In this document: one piece after another, positions 36,687 to 45,287 of the stretch
Position numbering within the stretch: position 1 is the stretch's first letter
Layout: the number at the start of each line of letters is the position of its first letter
Source of the DNA: Roseibacterium elongatum DSM 19469
GTDB taxonomy: Bacteria; Pseudomonadota; Alphaproteobacteria; Rhodobacterales; Rhodobacteraceae
DNA: 64,000 bases
Direction of reading: 5' to 3'
Assembly: GCF_000590925.1 (NCBI RefSeq)
Contig: NZ_CP004372.1
Span: 2,213,001-2,277,000 of the forward strand
Program-made: the position numbers and the translations under genes
Notes under the pieces: model-generated
Told to the model about the DNA's origin: nothing
Database searches by the model: none
The model's input: only the letters and a program-made list of their open reading frames with translations

Positions 36687-37016
36687 GGGCGACTCCTCGG
36701 GGCGATGATCACGGAAGCCATGCACATAAGCGGCACCGTGCGTTTTGTGTAGCGCTTGATGTGAAACAGAAATCACATCGCCGCGCCTGCGGCATCCGCC
36801 CGTCCCGCACGCGCGCCATCCGGTGCCGGTGCCCCGCCACGCCGGAAAAACCCATTGCGCGCGGTCCCCCGCCGGGGCCAGAAACACGCCAAGGCCAACT
36901 GGGCGGCACAACCCAACGGGGCGACCCATGTCACATACCATCGGCAAAAGACGTGCAAGACGGGTCCCCATGCGCGGTGGTCCCACCCTTGGGCATGACC
37001 GGCCGGACCCGGGCGG
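36687..37016. other. Divergent intergenic region
   Basis: These 330 bases lie between the RND adaptor (minus) and the ModE-like gene (plus). Apart from the inverted repeat at 36758-36779 I see no gene; 36780-37016 holds GC-rich sequence with no clear promoter or hairpin. Confidence 0.45.
36758..36779. promoter_or_regulatory. Perfect inverted repeat upstream of the RND operon
   Basis: GATGTGA (36758-36764) and TCACATC (36773-36779) flank an A-rich 8-base spacer. It lies 72 bases before the adaptor start. The half-sites resemble CRP sites (TGTGA/TCACA), but the spacing is eight rather than six, which fits a TetR- or MarR-type repressor better. Confidence 0.5.
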
Positions 37017-37382
37017 ATGAGCCGGGCTCCGAACCCGCGCTTGCGGCTGCGTCTCGTGATCGGGGCGGCCCGTTTCGGCCCCGGCAAGGCCGACCTGCTC
37101 GAGGCGATCCGGGACACCGGGTCGATCGCCGCGGCCGGGCGGCGCCTTGGCATGAGCTACAAACGCGCCTGGAGCCTGGTCGAAGAGATGAACGACGCCT
37201 GGCGCGCGCCCCTGGTGGCATGCGTGCGCGGCGGCGCGCAGGGCGGCGGCGCGGCCCTGACAGGGCAGGGCGCACAGGTGCTCTCCCTCTATCGACGGCT
37301 TGAACACCGCGCCGCCCTGGCCGGCGCCGACGAGATCGCGGCCCTTGCCGATCTGTTGGGCGATATGTCCGATGGAAAATAA
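37017..37382 (+). CDS. ModE-like winged-helix regulator (LysR-type N-terminal domain only)
   Basis: The 121-residue protein is a single DNA-binding domain: LLEAIRDTGSIAAAGRRLGMSYKRAWSLVEEMN (about 28-60) is the ModE/LysR-like helix-turn-helix, followed by GGGAALTGQGAQVL. There is no Mop (molybdate-binding) domain. It is 57 bases upstream of modA on the same strand, so it most likely controls molybdate uptake, perhaps with another molybdate sensor. Confidence 0.85.
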   Translation: MSRAPNPRLRLRLVIGAARFGPGKADLLEAIRDTGSIAAAGRRLGMSYKRAWSLVEEMNDAWRAPLVACVRGGAQGGGAALTGQGAQVLSLYRRLEHRAALAGADEIAALADLLGDMSDGK

Positions 37383-37439
37383 CGCTTGCCCGCGATTGCC
37401 GCGCCAAGATACCCGTGATGGCACGCGTCCGAGGGTGCC

Positions 37440-38210
37440 ATGCGCTGCTTGATTGTCGGTTTTCTGCTCTGTGCCTGTCTCGGCCTGCCGCGCGCTGCGG
37501 CCGCCGACGCGGTGACCGTTTTCGCAGCCGCCTCGATGACCGAGGCGCTGTCGGAGATCGCCGATGGCTATACCGCGGCGACGGGGCAATCCCTGCGTCT
37601 GTCCTTTGCCGGGTCCTCGGCTCTGGCGCGGCAGATCGAACAGGGCGCGCCGGCCGATATCTTCGTGTCGGCCAATGCGGCCTGGATGGATCACCTTGAG
37701 GCGCGCGGACATGTCGTGCCCGGCAGCCGTTTCGATCTGACCTCGAACGGGTTGGTCCTGATCGCGCACGGGGCCACGGCGCCCGAAACCGAGATCCAGA
37801 TCACGCCGACGCTGGATCTGTCCGGGCTCTTGGCGGGCGGGCGGCTTGCCATGGCCCTGACCGAGGCGGTGCCCGCCGGCATCTACGGGCGCGCGGCGCT
37901 GGCGCATCTGGGCCGGTGGGACGAGGTCGCCGGGCAGGTGGCCGAAACCGACAATGTGCGCGCGGCGCTGATGCTTGTGGCCAGCGGTGCCGCGCCGCTG
38001 GGCATCGTCTACCATTCGGACGCGATGGCCGAGCCGCGCGTGCGCATCCTGGGTGTCTTTCCCGAAGACAGCCACCCGCCCATCACCTATCCCGTGGCGC
38101 TGATGGACGGCGGTGACGCGCCGGCCGCGCGGGCATTCCTGTCTTATCTGCAAGCCTCGCCAGCGGCCGCCATCCTGGCGGCGCACGGGTTCCGGGCGCC
38201 GGGGGGCTAG
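37440..38210 (+). CDS. modA: Molybdate ABC transporter periplasmic binding protein
   Basis: The 256-residue protein has a signal peptide (CLIVGFLLCACLGLPRAAAA), then VTVFAAASMTEALSEIADGY, FAGSSALARQIEQGAPADIFVSAN and GIVYHSDA, the oxyanion-binding segments of ModA, with the usual serines (AAS and GSS). It delivers molybdate or tungstate to ModB. First of modABC. Confidence 0.95.
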   Translation: MRCLIVGFLLCACLGLPRAAAADAVTVFAAASMTEALSEIADGYTAATGQSLRLSFAGSSALARQIEQGAPADIFVSANAAWMDHLEARGHVVPGSRFDLTSNGLVLIAHGATAPETEIQITPTLDLSGLLAGGRLAMALTEAVPAGIYGRAALAHLGRWDEVAGQVAETDNVRAALMLVASGAAPLGIVYHSDAMAEPRVRILGVFPEDSHPPITYPVALMDGGDAPAARAFLSYLQASPAAAILAAHGFRAPGG

Positions 38211-38211
38211 G

Positions 38212-38907
38212 ATGGGCGACTGGCTGGGCCCGGCGGAATGGGAAGCGGTGCGGCTGTCCTTGCGCGTTGCGGCGGTCGCTGTGGCGGCCAGTCTGCCCTT
38301 TGGCATCGCGGTGGCCTATGCGCTGGCGCGCGGGCGCTTTCCGGGCCATGGGCTGTTGAACGGGCTTGTGCATCTGCCCTTGATCCTGCCGCCGGTGGTC
38401 ACGGGCTACCTGCTTCTGCTCAGCCTCGGTCCGCAGACCGCCCTTGGCGGCCTTTTGTCGACCCTCGGCATGCCCGTGGCCTTTCGCTGGACGGGGGCGG
38501 CGCTGGCAGCGGCAGTCATGGCCTTTCCGCTGATGGTGCGGGCGATCCGCCTGTCGATCGAGGCGGTCGATGCCAAGCTGGAACAGGCGGCCCAGACCCT
38601 CGGCGCATCGCGGCTATGGGTGTTCGTGACCGTGACCTTGCCGCTGATCCTGCCGGGGATCATCACCGGGGCGATCCTGGCTTTCGCCAAGGCGATGGGC
38701 GAGTTCGGGGCAACGATCACCTTCGTCTCGAACATCCCCGGCGAAACCCGCACCGTTCCGTCGGCGATCTATGCCTTCCTGCAAATTCCCGGCGGCGAGG
38801 ATGCCGCGCTGCGCCTCGTTCTGGTGTCGGTCGGCGTGGCCATGGGCGCCTTGCTGCTGTCCGAATGGCTGGGCCGCGTGGTGGCCCGGCGGATCGGTGG
38901 CGCATGA
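38212..38907 (+). CDS. modB: Molybdate ABC transporter permease
   Basis: The 231-residue protein has five to six hydrophobic segments and the coupling motif EAVDAKLEQAAQTLGASRLWVFVTVTLPL (EAA loop), followed by GEFGATITFVSNIPGETRT, typical of ModB. The start at 38212 directly follows the modA stop (TAG then GATG), and its stop overlaps the modC start (ATGA). Confidence 0.95.
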   Translation: MGDWLGPAEWEAVRLSLRVAAVAVAASLPFGIAVAYALARGRFPGHGLLNGLVHLPLILPPVVTGYLLLLSLGPQTALGGLLSTLGMPVAFRWTGAALAAAVMAFPLMVRAIRLSIEAVDAKLEQAAQTLGASRLWVFVTVTLPLILPGIITGAILAFAKAMGEFGATITFVSNIPGETRTVPSAIYAFLQIPGGEDAALRLVLVSVGVAMGALLLSEWLGRVVARRIGGA

Positions 38908-39986
38908 CCCTGGATGTGAAAATAAATCATCGATTCAATGGCTTGACGGTCGATGTTCAGTTTTCCGCGCCACCGGGCGTCACGGCGCTATTCGGTCCAT
39001 CGGGATCTGGAAAAACAACGGTTATCAATGCCGTAGCGGGCATTTTTCACCCTGATGCGGGGCGCGTCGCCATGGGGGACACGGTGCTCCTCGATACTGC
39101 GCGGCGCCTGTGCCTGCCGCCGCAGCGGCGGCAGATGGGCTACGTGTTTCAGGAGGCGCGGCTGTTCCCCCATCTGACGGTCCGTCAGAACCTGCTTTTC
39201 GGTCGGTGGTTTTCCAAACAGCCCGCGCCGGAACCCGAGGTGGCGCGCGTGATCGAGATGCTGGGGCTGGGAGCGCTGCTGTCGCGGCGGCCGCGGGATC
39301 TGTCGGGCGGCGAGAAAAGCCGCGTCGCCCTTGGCCGCGCGCTGCTGTCCTCGCCCCGCCTGATTCTGGCTGACGAGCCGCTGGCCGCGCTGGACGAGGC
39401 GCGCAAGGCCGAGATCCTGCCCTATTTCGAGCGCCTGCGTGACGAGGGCGAGGTCTCGATCCTCTATGTCAGTCATTCCCCGGCCGAGGTCGCGCGTCTC
39501 GCCACGACCGTCGTGGTGCTGGAACGCGGGCGCGTCGTCGCGCAGGGCACGGCGGCCGAGGTGCTGGGCGATCCCGGCATCACGCCCCTGGGCGCGCGCG
39601 AGGCCGGGGCGATGATCGTCGCAACCGTCCGCGCGCACCATCCCGACGGGTTGAGCGAGGTCGCGGCGGGCGGTGTGCCCCTGTTTCTGCCGCATGTCAG
39701 GGCCGCCCCCGGTCAGGAGCTGCGGCTGCGGATTGCGGCGCGCGACGTGATCCTGTCGCGTCACCGCCCCGAGGGGCTGTCGGCGCTGAACGTGATATCG
39801 GGTCGCATCGCCGAGATCCGCACCGGCCAGGGGCCGGGCGCGCTGGTGGCGCTGGAAACGCCCGCGGGCCGAATACTGGCGCGGATCACGCAGCGGTCGG
39901 TGGCCGCGCTTGGGCTGGCCGCGGGCGGCGATGTGCATGCCATCGTCAAGACCGTCTCCATCGCGCCCGGTGATGTGGGCGGCTGA
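38904..39986 (+). CDS. modC: Molybdate ABC transporter ATPase with Mop domain
   Basis: The 360-residue protein has Walker A GPSGSGKTT (31-39), signature LSGGEKSRVALGRAL, Walker B LILADEPLAAL, then a C-terminal Mop domain (SALNVISGRIAEIRTG, RITQRSVAALGLAAGGDVHAIVKTVSI) that binds molybdate and gives feedback control. The first ten codons use A/T-rich codons unlike the rest of the gene, which may ease initiation. Confidence 0.95.
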   Translation: MTLDVKINHRFNGLTVDVQFSAPPGVTALFGPSGSGKTTVINAVAGIFHPDAGRVAMGDTVLLDTARRLCLPPQRRQMGYVFQEARLFPHLTVRQNLLFGRWFSKQPAPEPEVARVIEMLGLGALLSRRPRDLSGGEKSRVALGRALLSSPRLILADEPLAALDEARKAEILPYFERLRDEGEVSILYVSHSPAEVARLATTVVVLERGRVVAQGTAAEVLGDPGITPLGAREAGAMIVATVRAHHPDGLSEVAAGGVPLFLPHVRAAPGQELRLRIAARDVILSRHRPEGLSALNVISGRIAEIRTGQGPGALVALETPAGRILARITQRSVAALGLAAGGDVHAIVKTVSIAPGDVGG

Positions 39987-40004
39987 GCCGGCCTCGCCCG
40001 TGGT

Positions 40005-40601
40005 TCAGGCCCCTTTGGCGGTGGTTTCCGGCGTCTGGTCGTCGGGGGGCGTGGTCTCGGCATCCTGCGGGGCCGGGTTCACCGGTTCCTTTCCGAGGTT
40101 CTTCTGCACATCGCGGGCATAGGCCGCGCCGCCCGACACCATCAGCGTCTCGGTCAGCATCGGGCGCAGACCCGGCGCCTCGGGATGCGCCTCGATCGCC
40201 ATCACGAGAATCGCCTTGGCCGCTTCGACATCCCCGTCATGAAAGGCGATTCTGGCGCGCGCGGCGGCAATGTCTGCCCCGCCGATCTGCCCCTCGGACA
40301 TGGCTCGGGCGACGATGGCGCGCGCGTCGCCGCTGCGGTCGTCGGTCAGGGCCGTGTCGATCAGCAGGCTCAGCGTATCGGAATCGAGATGATCCTCGGC
40401 CAGCTTTTCCTCGGTGCTGCGCGCCGCGCCCTTGTCTTGAACGCGCAATTGCGCGCGCAGCAGCAGGCGCAGCAGGGCGCGATCCTCGGGATGGCGTTTC
40501 AGTCCGGCCTCGGCCATCTTGCGCGCCAGCCCCGCATCGCCGGAGTCGAATGCCGCTTGCGCAACGTCGCTTTGTGAGTCCGCCTTGGCTCGTTCAGTCA
40601 T
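40005..40601 (-). CDS. Tetratricopeptide-like helical repeat protein
   Basis: The 198-residue soluble protein consists of helix pairs with TPR-like spacing: QAAFDSGDAGLARKMAEAGLKRHPEDRALLRLL, then AAARARIAFHDGDVEAAKAILVMAIEAHPEAPGL, and a charged Pro/Thr-rich tail. The start at 40601 has AAGGGGG ahead; an upstream ATG at 40700 has none. It converges with modC. Such proteins are scaffolds; no partner is indicated. Confidence 0.65.
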   Translation of the reverse strand: MTERAKADSQSDVAQAAFDSGDAGLARKMAEAGLKRHPEDRALLRLLLRAQLRVQDKGAARSTEEKLAEDHLDSDTLSLLIDTALTDDRSGDARAIVARAMSEGQIGGADIAAARARIAFHDGDVEAAKAILVMAIEAHPEAPGLRPMLTETLMVSGGAAYARDVQKNLGKEPVNPAPQDAETTPPDDQTPETTAKGA

Positions 40602-40934
40602 CGGTGCCCCCTTGTCCGATAAAGATGTCGTGTCGTGGCCGTGCCAGACGCCCCCCGGCTCGGACGACAGGATGTCGACCGATTCCGCGTCACTCGTCAT
40701 GTAGGGGACGCAGGACCAATCCTAATCCGTCCCGCAGTTAAAACTTCGTTAACCGCAGAGCTGACCCGGTGCCACAGCCTCTGTCCCAGGTCCACGAAAT
40801 AGGCGGAATTGATCGCACCGATGGCCTGCGCGCCGTTGCGTCACGCGGACAAGTATTGCAACACTCCCTGTCAGGTATTTTCCGAACCGGCCGACCAGAC
40901 CCAGGCCGCCATTTTGCAAGCATGGAGCGTTTCC
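40602..40934. other. Intergenic region, no gene seen
   Basis: These 333 bases separate the TPR-like gene (minus) from the exported glycosidase-like gene (plus). It contains a TTAA-rich patch at about 40737-40752. I see no tRNA or terminator and no credible gene. Confidence 0.4.
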
Positions 40935-42698
40935 TTGTCCAAAGCTGCCCCGTCCTGTCCGCGACCAGTTTCCAGTTCTGCATTGCGCGGCTGCGCCCTC
41001 GGGCTTGGTGTCGCGATCGGTCTTTCGGCGCCGATGGCGGCGGCCCAGGGGATTGCCCCGCCCGATGGCGCAACCATCGCCGAGCGCATGGCGCGGCTGG
41101 GGGCGGATGTGCCCGGATCGATCTGGGCGATGCAGCCCTTTCTCAACACCGACGAGGTGACGGCCGAGGATGGCACGGTCTTTCGTCTGAACTCGATGAA
41201 CCCTTACGTGAACGCGTGGTTCGTTCTGGAAATCGCGCCGCCGGGCGGATCGAGCCGCTACTACCATCTCGAGAACGCCGATCGTGCCGAATGGCAGGTG
41301 TCGCTGGTGCAGGACGGCGGCACCCCGGCGATCCGTGTTTCGGGCACCGAGGACGAAGAGGGCGAAGAGATCCTCTGCGCCCCTTGGGAAAATGACGGCC
41401 TGGCCGAGGCGCGCAACACGGGCCTGCCCTTTGCGCCGCTTTGCGAGTGGGCGCTGTTTCTGCGCAACCCTGTGACCGGAAATCGCACCACGCGCGAGGC
41501 CGTGGCCGAGTTTCTGCGCGACAATGTCATGTTCGGCGACTCGATCGTGAACCTGATCAAGGGCACCTTTTTCGAGGATGCCTTCATGGTCTCGTCCGAG
41601 GGACTCGAGATCGAGGAAGAGGTCGATGGCGTGGCCCTGCTGGGCGAGGCGCTGCTCGATCGAGCGCCCCTGATGCGGCCCTATATGGGGTTTGACCTGG
41701 TCGATGCCGATGGCGGCATGCAGGCGGGCAGCTGGTACGAGGTCGATGGCGCCGAAGGCATCTATGCCAGCGTCATGCAACCGGGCATGATCGCGAACGA
41801 GGTGTTCCAGGTGCGCGGCGCCAACCGGCTGGACGGGGTGGAAAGCCGCGCCGATGTCTACCTGGTCGCCTTCGACATGGCCGAGTTCACGCTGGGCTAC
41901 GAGCCTGGAACGGATCATCCGCGGCTTGGCTGGTCGTCGCGCCCCAGCCATCGCCATTACGAGGGGCGCGGCCCCGACGGGTTCGAACGGGCCGATCCGC
42001 TGGTGCGGACGGGTACGCTGAACCCGACCTTCGCGGAATCGGTGGCGGCGATCTTCACCGGCGGGTTCAAGCGCGACCACGGCGCCTGGCGCTTTGGCGA
42101 TTATGCGACCTTCAACTATGGCAACCATTACGGGTTCATGGTCGATGGCGTGATCCTGTCGCGGCTGTGGGAAAACCTCTCGACCCTCTACATGACCCAT
42201 GACGGCGAGGTCGTGATGCGCACCTGGACCGAGGCGGACAATTCCCCCGAGGTCCTGTCAACGCTGCAATTCGCGCGCCAGAACGGCGTGCCGATCATCG
42301 AGAATGGCGTTCCGGGGTCGCGCGTGACCTCTTGGGGCGGCGGCAACTGGTCCGGTTCGGCCAATGCCGATCTGCGCACCCTGCGCGCCGGGGCCTGCAC
42401 GCGCACGGTCGAGGGGCGGCAATTCCTGATCTACGCCTATTTCTCGACGGCGACGCCCTCGGCCATGGCGCGCACCTTTCAGGCCTATCAATGCGATTAT
42501 GCCATGCTTCTGGACATGAACAGCCAGGAGCACACCTACATGGCGCTCTACCAGCGCGCGGAAGAAGAGCTCGAGGCCCAGCACCTCGTGACCGGCATGG
42601 CCGAAGTGGACGCGCGCGGGTCGAACGGACAGCGCATTCCGCGGTTCGTCAGTGCGCCCGACAACCGCGATTTTTTCTACCTGATCCGGAGGGAGTGA
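40935..42698 (+). CDS. Exported protein with a diverged phosphodiester-glycosidase-like domain
   Basis: The product is 587 residues from a TTG start, chosen because GGAG lies seven bases before it and it gives a clean signal peptide (ALGLGVAIGLSAPMAAAQ). The C-terminal third resembles NAGPA/DUF2233 phosphodiester glycosidases: FGDYATFNYGNHYGFMVDGVI, the RTLRAGACTRTVEGRQFLIYAY stretch and, near 527-536, DMNSQEHTY where that family has a Gly-rich D-G-G-G-S loop. The N-terminal 250 residues are unfamiliar and acidic (EDEEGEE). The glycosidase relation is an inference from fold pattern. The next gene starts four bases after its stop, so the two are coupled. Confidence 0.55.
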   Translation: MSKAAPSCPRPVSSSALRGCALGLGVAIGLSAPMAAAQGIAPPDGATIAERMARLGADVPGSIWAMQPFLNTDEVTAEDGTVFRLNSMNPYVNAWFVLEIAPPGGSSRYYHLENADRAEWQVSLVQDGGTPAIRVSGTEDEEGEEILCAPWENDGLAEARNTGLPFAPLCEWALFLRNPVTGNRTTREAVAEFLRDNVMFGDSIVNLIKGTFFEDAFMVSSEGLEIEEEVDGVALLGEALLDRAPLMRPYMGFDLVDADGGMQAGSWYEVDGAEGIYASVMQPGMIANEVFQVRGANRLDGVESRADVYLVAFDMAEFTLGYEPGTDHPRLGWSSRPSHRHYEGRGPDGFERADPLVRTGTLNPTFAESVAAIFTGGFKRDHGAWRFGDYATFNYGNHYGFMVDGVILSRLWENLSTLYMTHDGEVVMRTWTEADNSPEVLSTLQFARQNGVPIIENGVPGSRVTSWGGGNWSGSANADLRTLRAGACTRTVEGRQFLIYAYFSTATPSAMARTFQAYQCDYAMLLDMNSQEHTYMALYQRAEEELEAQHLVTGMAEVDARGSNGQRIPRFVSAPDNRDFFYLIRRE

Positions 42699-42702
42699 CG
42701 TG

Positions 42703-43724
42703 ATGCGATTGGGAACGACCCTGAAAACCACCCTCGGCGCGGCCCTGGCGGCGCTGACCCTGTCGGGAGCCGCATCGGGCCAGACCCTGGCCGAAAACAA
42801 CGCGCTGATGTTCCAGCAGATGCGCGAGATCCGCGGCGTGTCGGGCAGCGAGATGCGTCGCATCCAGGAAATCTTTGCCGCCGCGCCATGGATGGGGCAG
42901 GGCAACCCGTCGGTCACACGCCACCCGATGACGCCGGAACAGGCGGCCGCGCGGTTGGGCGGATCGGTCGAGCAGGTGCGCGACAGCTACCGCAATCGTG
43001 CCTTCGAACGCATCTGCGGCGAACCCTTCATGGTGCCGCTTTATGACCCCGAAACCCAAAGCCCGTCGGATGCAACCGTCTGCGCGGACATGTTCGAATA
43101 CCCCAACATTCCGCTGGCCTACCCGGTGACCTGGGTGCGCGCCAACGAGGCGGCGATGTTGTGCGCGGCCGAAGGCAAGCGCATGGGCGACGCCCATGAG
43201 TGGGAGGGGGCCGCGGCCGGTCAGCTTTTGCCGCCGGACTACCCGTTCGACATGGTGCGCGGCATGGGCATGTCGGCCGCCGTGAACACGATGCGCAGCT
43301 GGCACAACAACCGCTACGCTTCGACGCGCAACCTCTATTCCATCGGTCAATGGCGCTCGGGCGTCTGCGCCACGGGCTCGTCGAAATCGCCGGGCTGCAA
43401 TGGCGGCAGCTTCACGGGCTGTGCTCGAACACCTATCCGGCGGGCTCTTTCCCCGAATGCCGGTCGCCCCTGGGCGTTTATGATATCGATGGCAACGCCG
43501 CCGAGCACATGAACCTGCCCCTGTCCGAGGATCAGATGGCCAGCCGCGGCTCGACCACGCTGGGTGTGACCGAGATGAAAGGCTCGTGGTTCATCTGGGA
43601 CACGATCCGGGCGCATGAGCACTGGGCCCGCTGGCGCGCGCCCTTCTGGCATGGCAGCCGCGTAATGTCGCCGTCGAGCCACCATAACTACCACCTCGGG
43701 TTCCGCTGTTTCCGCGATATCTGA
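42703..43724 (+). CDS. Exported SUMF1/FGE-like protein (one-base frameshift)
   Basis: From ATG 42703 (GGAGGGAG ahead) a signal peptide (LGAALAALTLSGAASG) leads into a SUMF1-type fold: YPVTWVRANEAAMLCAAEGKRMGDAHEWE. The frame breaks near 43423 (TGTGCTCG, expected TGTGGCTCG); one added G gives CGSNTYPAGSFPECRSPLGVYDIDGNAAEHMNLP and continues to LGFRCFRDI at 43724. The span of 1022 bases is one short of a multiple of three. The usual GNVWEW is replaced by GNAAEH, so it is not a classical formylglycine-generating enzyme. Several cysteines remain. It probably works in the periplasm with the preceding protein. Confidence 0.72.
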
Positions 43725-43764
43725 GGGGGCGAGCGGTCCGTAACGGGCCGGAACACCTGACACG

Positions 43765-43797
43765 AAAGGGCCCGCGTCATTCATGGCGCGGGCCTTT
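43765..43797 (+). terminator. Terminator after the SUMF1-like gene
   Basis: CCCGCG (43771-43776) pairs with CGCGGG (43787-43792), extended by GG/CC and AAA/TTT with one bulged G; TTTCC follows. Ends the two-gene operon. Confidence 0.75.
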
Positions 43798-43919
43798 CCT
43801 ATACCGATGGGATGTCACGATGATGCTGGTCTGCAGACACCAATGTCCACCGGCACAATTCATGTCCGACGCAGTCACTTAACTTTTTCGGGAGGTTGGG
43901 GCGCGGCCGACCAGGGGCC

Positions 43920-43951
43920 AAAAGCAGAAGGGGCCCGGCGTTCCGGACCCC
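43920..43951 (-). terminator. Terminator of the 57-residue membrane protein gene
   Basis: On the minus strand GGGGTCCGG (43951-43943) pairs with CCGGGCCCC (43938-43930) with one U-G pair and a 4-base loop, then CTGCTTTT. The wobble pair works only in the minus-strand RNA, which fixes the direction. Confidence 0.8.
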
Positions 43952-43957
43952 TGATTT

Positions 43958-44131
43958 TTACTTCACGGCAACGCGTGCCTGCTGAAGCCGCTCTTCGATG
44001 CCGTCCTTCGACAGGGCCGATTTGGGCGGATTGGACTTGCGGTATTTTTCGGTCGCGCGGGCCGAGATGTAGGCAAAGGCTACAACAAAACCCAGCGTGC
44101 CGAAATTCAGAATAAGGCCACCGATTTCCAT
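43958..44131 (-). CDS. Small single-pass membrane protein
   Basis: The 57-residue product has one hydrophobic helix (GGLILNFGTLGFVVAFAYIS, about 4-23), then a basic juxtamembrane part and an amphipathic tail (GIEERLQQARVAV). ATG 44131 is chosen since GAGGA lies six bases ahead; an ATG six bases further upstream has no room for a ribosome site. It has its own terminator. Function unknown. Confidence 0.6.
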   Translation of the reverse strand: MEIGGLILNFGTLGFVVAFAYISARATEKYRKSNPPKSALSKDGIEERLQQARVAVK

Positions 44132-44281
44132 GGTCATTCCTCGTGATTGGTTGCTGTGGTCGTCTGTGCAGCTTGAGTTAGAGCCATGCCAAAAACCGGC
44201 AATGGCCCCCGCGAAAAAAAATAGCTGCAACGCACCAATCAAGGTGACGTGGATCAATTGAGGCGACGGGGGCGCTGTGGG

Positions 44282-44536
44282 TCAGCCGACGATCACGACG
44301 ACGGCCCCGAGGAACAGGGCAAACCCGAGCAGCCCGAACTGGGCGGCGAACAGGCTGCACCCGAGGAGGAGCGCCAGCGTCAAACCCACGATCACCGCCT
44401 GCCCGCGCAAGGGCAGGTCGTCGACGCGGCTTTCCAAGGTGCTGAACCCGGTCTTGCGGGCAAAACCTGCGATCAGTGCCAAGGCCACGGTCCGTGAGGA
44501 TTCCCAGGCAGGCGTCAGAATATCGCTGGCCGTCAT
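44282..44536 (-). CDS. Small two-helix membrane protein
   Basis: The 84-residue protein has an N-terminal soluble part (MTASDILTPAWESSRTVAL... KTGFSTLESRVDDLPLRG) and two adjacent hydrophobic helices to the C-terminus (AVIVGLTLALLLGCSLFAAQ and FGLLGFALFLGAVVVIVG). GAGGAG precedes ATG 44536. It lies 150 bases upstream of the other small membrane gene on the same strand. I do not recognise a family. Confidence 0.6.
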   Translation of the reverse strand: MTASDILTPAWESSRTVALALIAGFARKTGFSTLESRVDDLPLRGQAVIVGLTLALLLGCSLFAAQFGLLGFALFLGAVVVIVG

Positions 44537-44820
44537 TGCATCTACTCCTCGCTCACACAAAGCATGCAATAGCATACCAGAACCTTCGCGTCCACCGAAT
44601 CCGCCCCCCGTTGCCCGCGTTTAGGGGCCTTGTTAGGGCGTATCGGCCGGTTTTTGGCGGTGGCGTGCGGGTCTATGGCGGGCACGAGCGTCCGGGGCCG
44701 CGAATCGACGCGAATCGGCCATCGGTCTTCGATTTGCCATTGGAGTGCGGCGCGCGGATGCGCTAGGCAGTAATCGGCCAAGACGTATCGACCCCCAACC
44801 GCACAAGAGGGCGCCATCAC
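44537..44820. other. Divergent region ahead of the LOV gene
   Basis: These 284 bases lie between the two-helix membrane gene (minus) and the LOV gene (plus). No gene is seen. The only notable element is a small AGCATGCAATAGCAT patch near 44561-44575. Confidence 0.35.
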
Positions 44821-45198
44821 ATGGAAAATCGGAACGAAGACAAGGCTTTCCTCAAGTCGTTGCTGGAAGAGGACGAGGTCGAGATGAGCGTGGTGTTTTC
44901 GGACCCGTCGCTGCCGGACAACCCGATGATCTATGTCAGCGACGAGTTCGAGGCCCAGACGGGCTATTCCCCCGAAGAGGCGGTCGGCCAGAACTGCCGC
45001 TTTCTGCAAGGGCCCGACACGAATCCGCATGCGATCGAGGCCATTCGCCACGGGCTGCGGGCCGAGACGCGGTTCACCATCGACATCCTGAACTACCGCA
45101 AGGACGGCACGCCCTTCGTCAACCGCCTGAGGATCCGCCCGATCTATGACGGTGACGGGCGTCTGATCTACTTCGCCGGGGCGCAAAACCCCGTCTGA
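44821..45198 (+). CDS. Short LOV blue-light photoreceptor protein
   Basis: The 125-residue protein is a single LOV (PAS-type) domain. GQNCRFLQG at 56-64 is the LOV signature, with C59 the residue that forms the flavin-cysteinyl adduct in blue light. N91 and N101 (NYRKDG, VNRLRI) and Q122 (FAGAQ) are at the FMN contacts, Q122 being the residue that flips on activation. There is no effector domain, only a short N-terminal cap, as in the short LOV proteins of Pseudomonas and Dinoroseobacter. It is monocistronic, with its own terminator. The output partner is unknown. Confidence 0.93.
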   Translation: MENRNEDKAFLKSLLEEDEVEMSVVFSDPSLPDNPMIYVSDEFEAQTGYSPEEAVGQNCRFLQGPDTNPHAIEAIRHGLRAETRFTIDILNYRKDGTPFVNRLRIRPIYDGDGRLIYFAGAQNPV

Positions 45199-45211
45199 AC
45201 GGCCCATCCGC

Positions 45212-45250
45212 AAAAAAAGGCCCGCCCCGGTTTGCCGGTGGCGGGCCTTT
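45212..45250. terminator. Bidirectional terminator between LOV and the DYSHG gene
   Basis: GGCCCGCC (45219-45226) pairs with GGCGGGCC (45240-45247). Seven A precede and three T follow, so it can end transcription from both convergent genes. Confidence 0.9.
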
Positions 45251-45287
45251 CTCTCTTCCGCGTCCCTCGTCTTGCGACTTGCGGTGG

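Noticed and set aside
36758..36779. CRP site
   Set aside because: Half-sites fit TGTGA/TCACA, but the spacer is eight bases rather than the required six.
40809..40934. Upstream ATG start for the glycosidase-like gene
   Set aside because: It would place 42 hydrophilic residues before the signal peptide and lacks a good ribosome site; the TTG at 40935 fits better.
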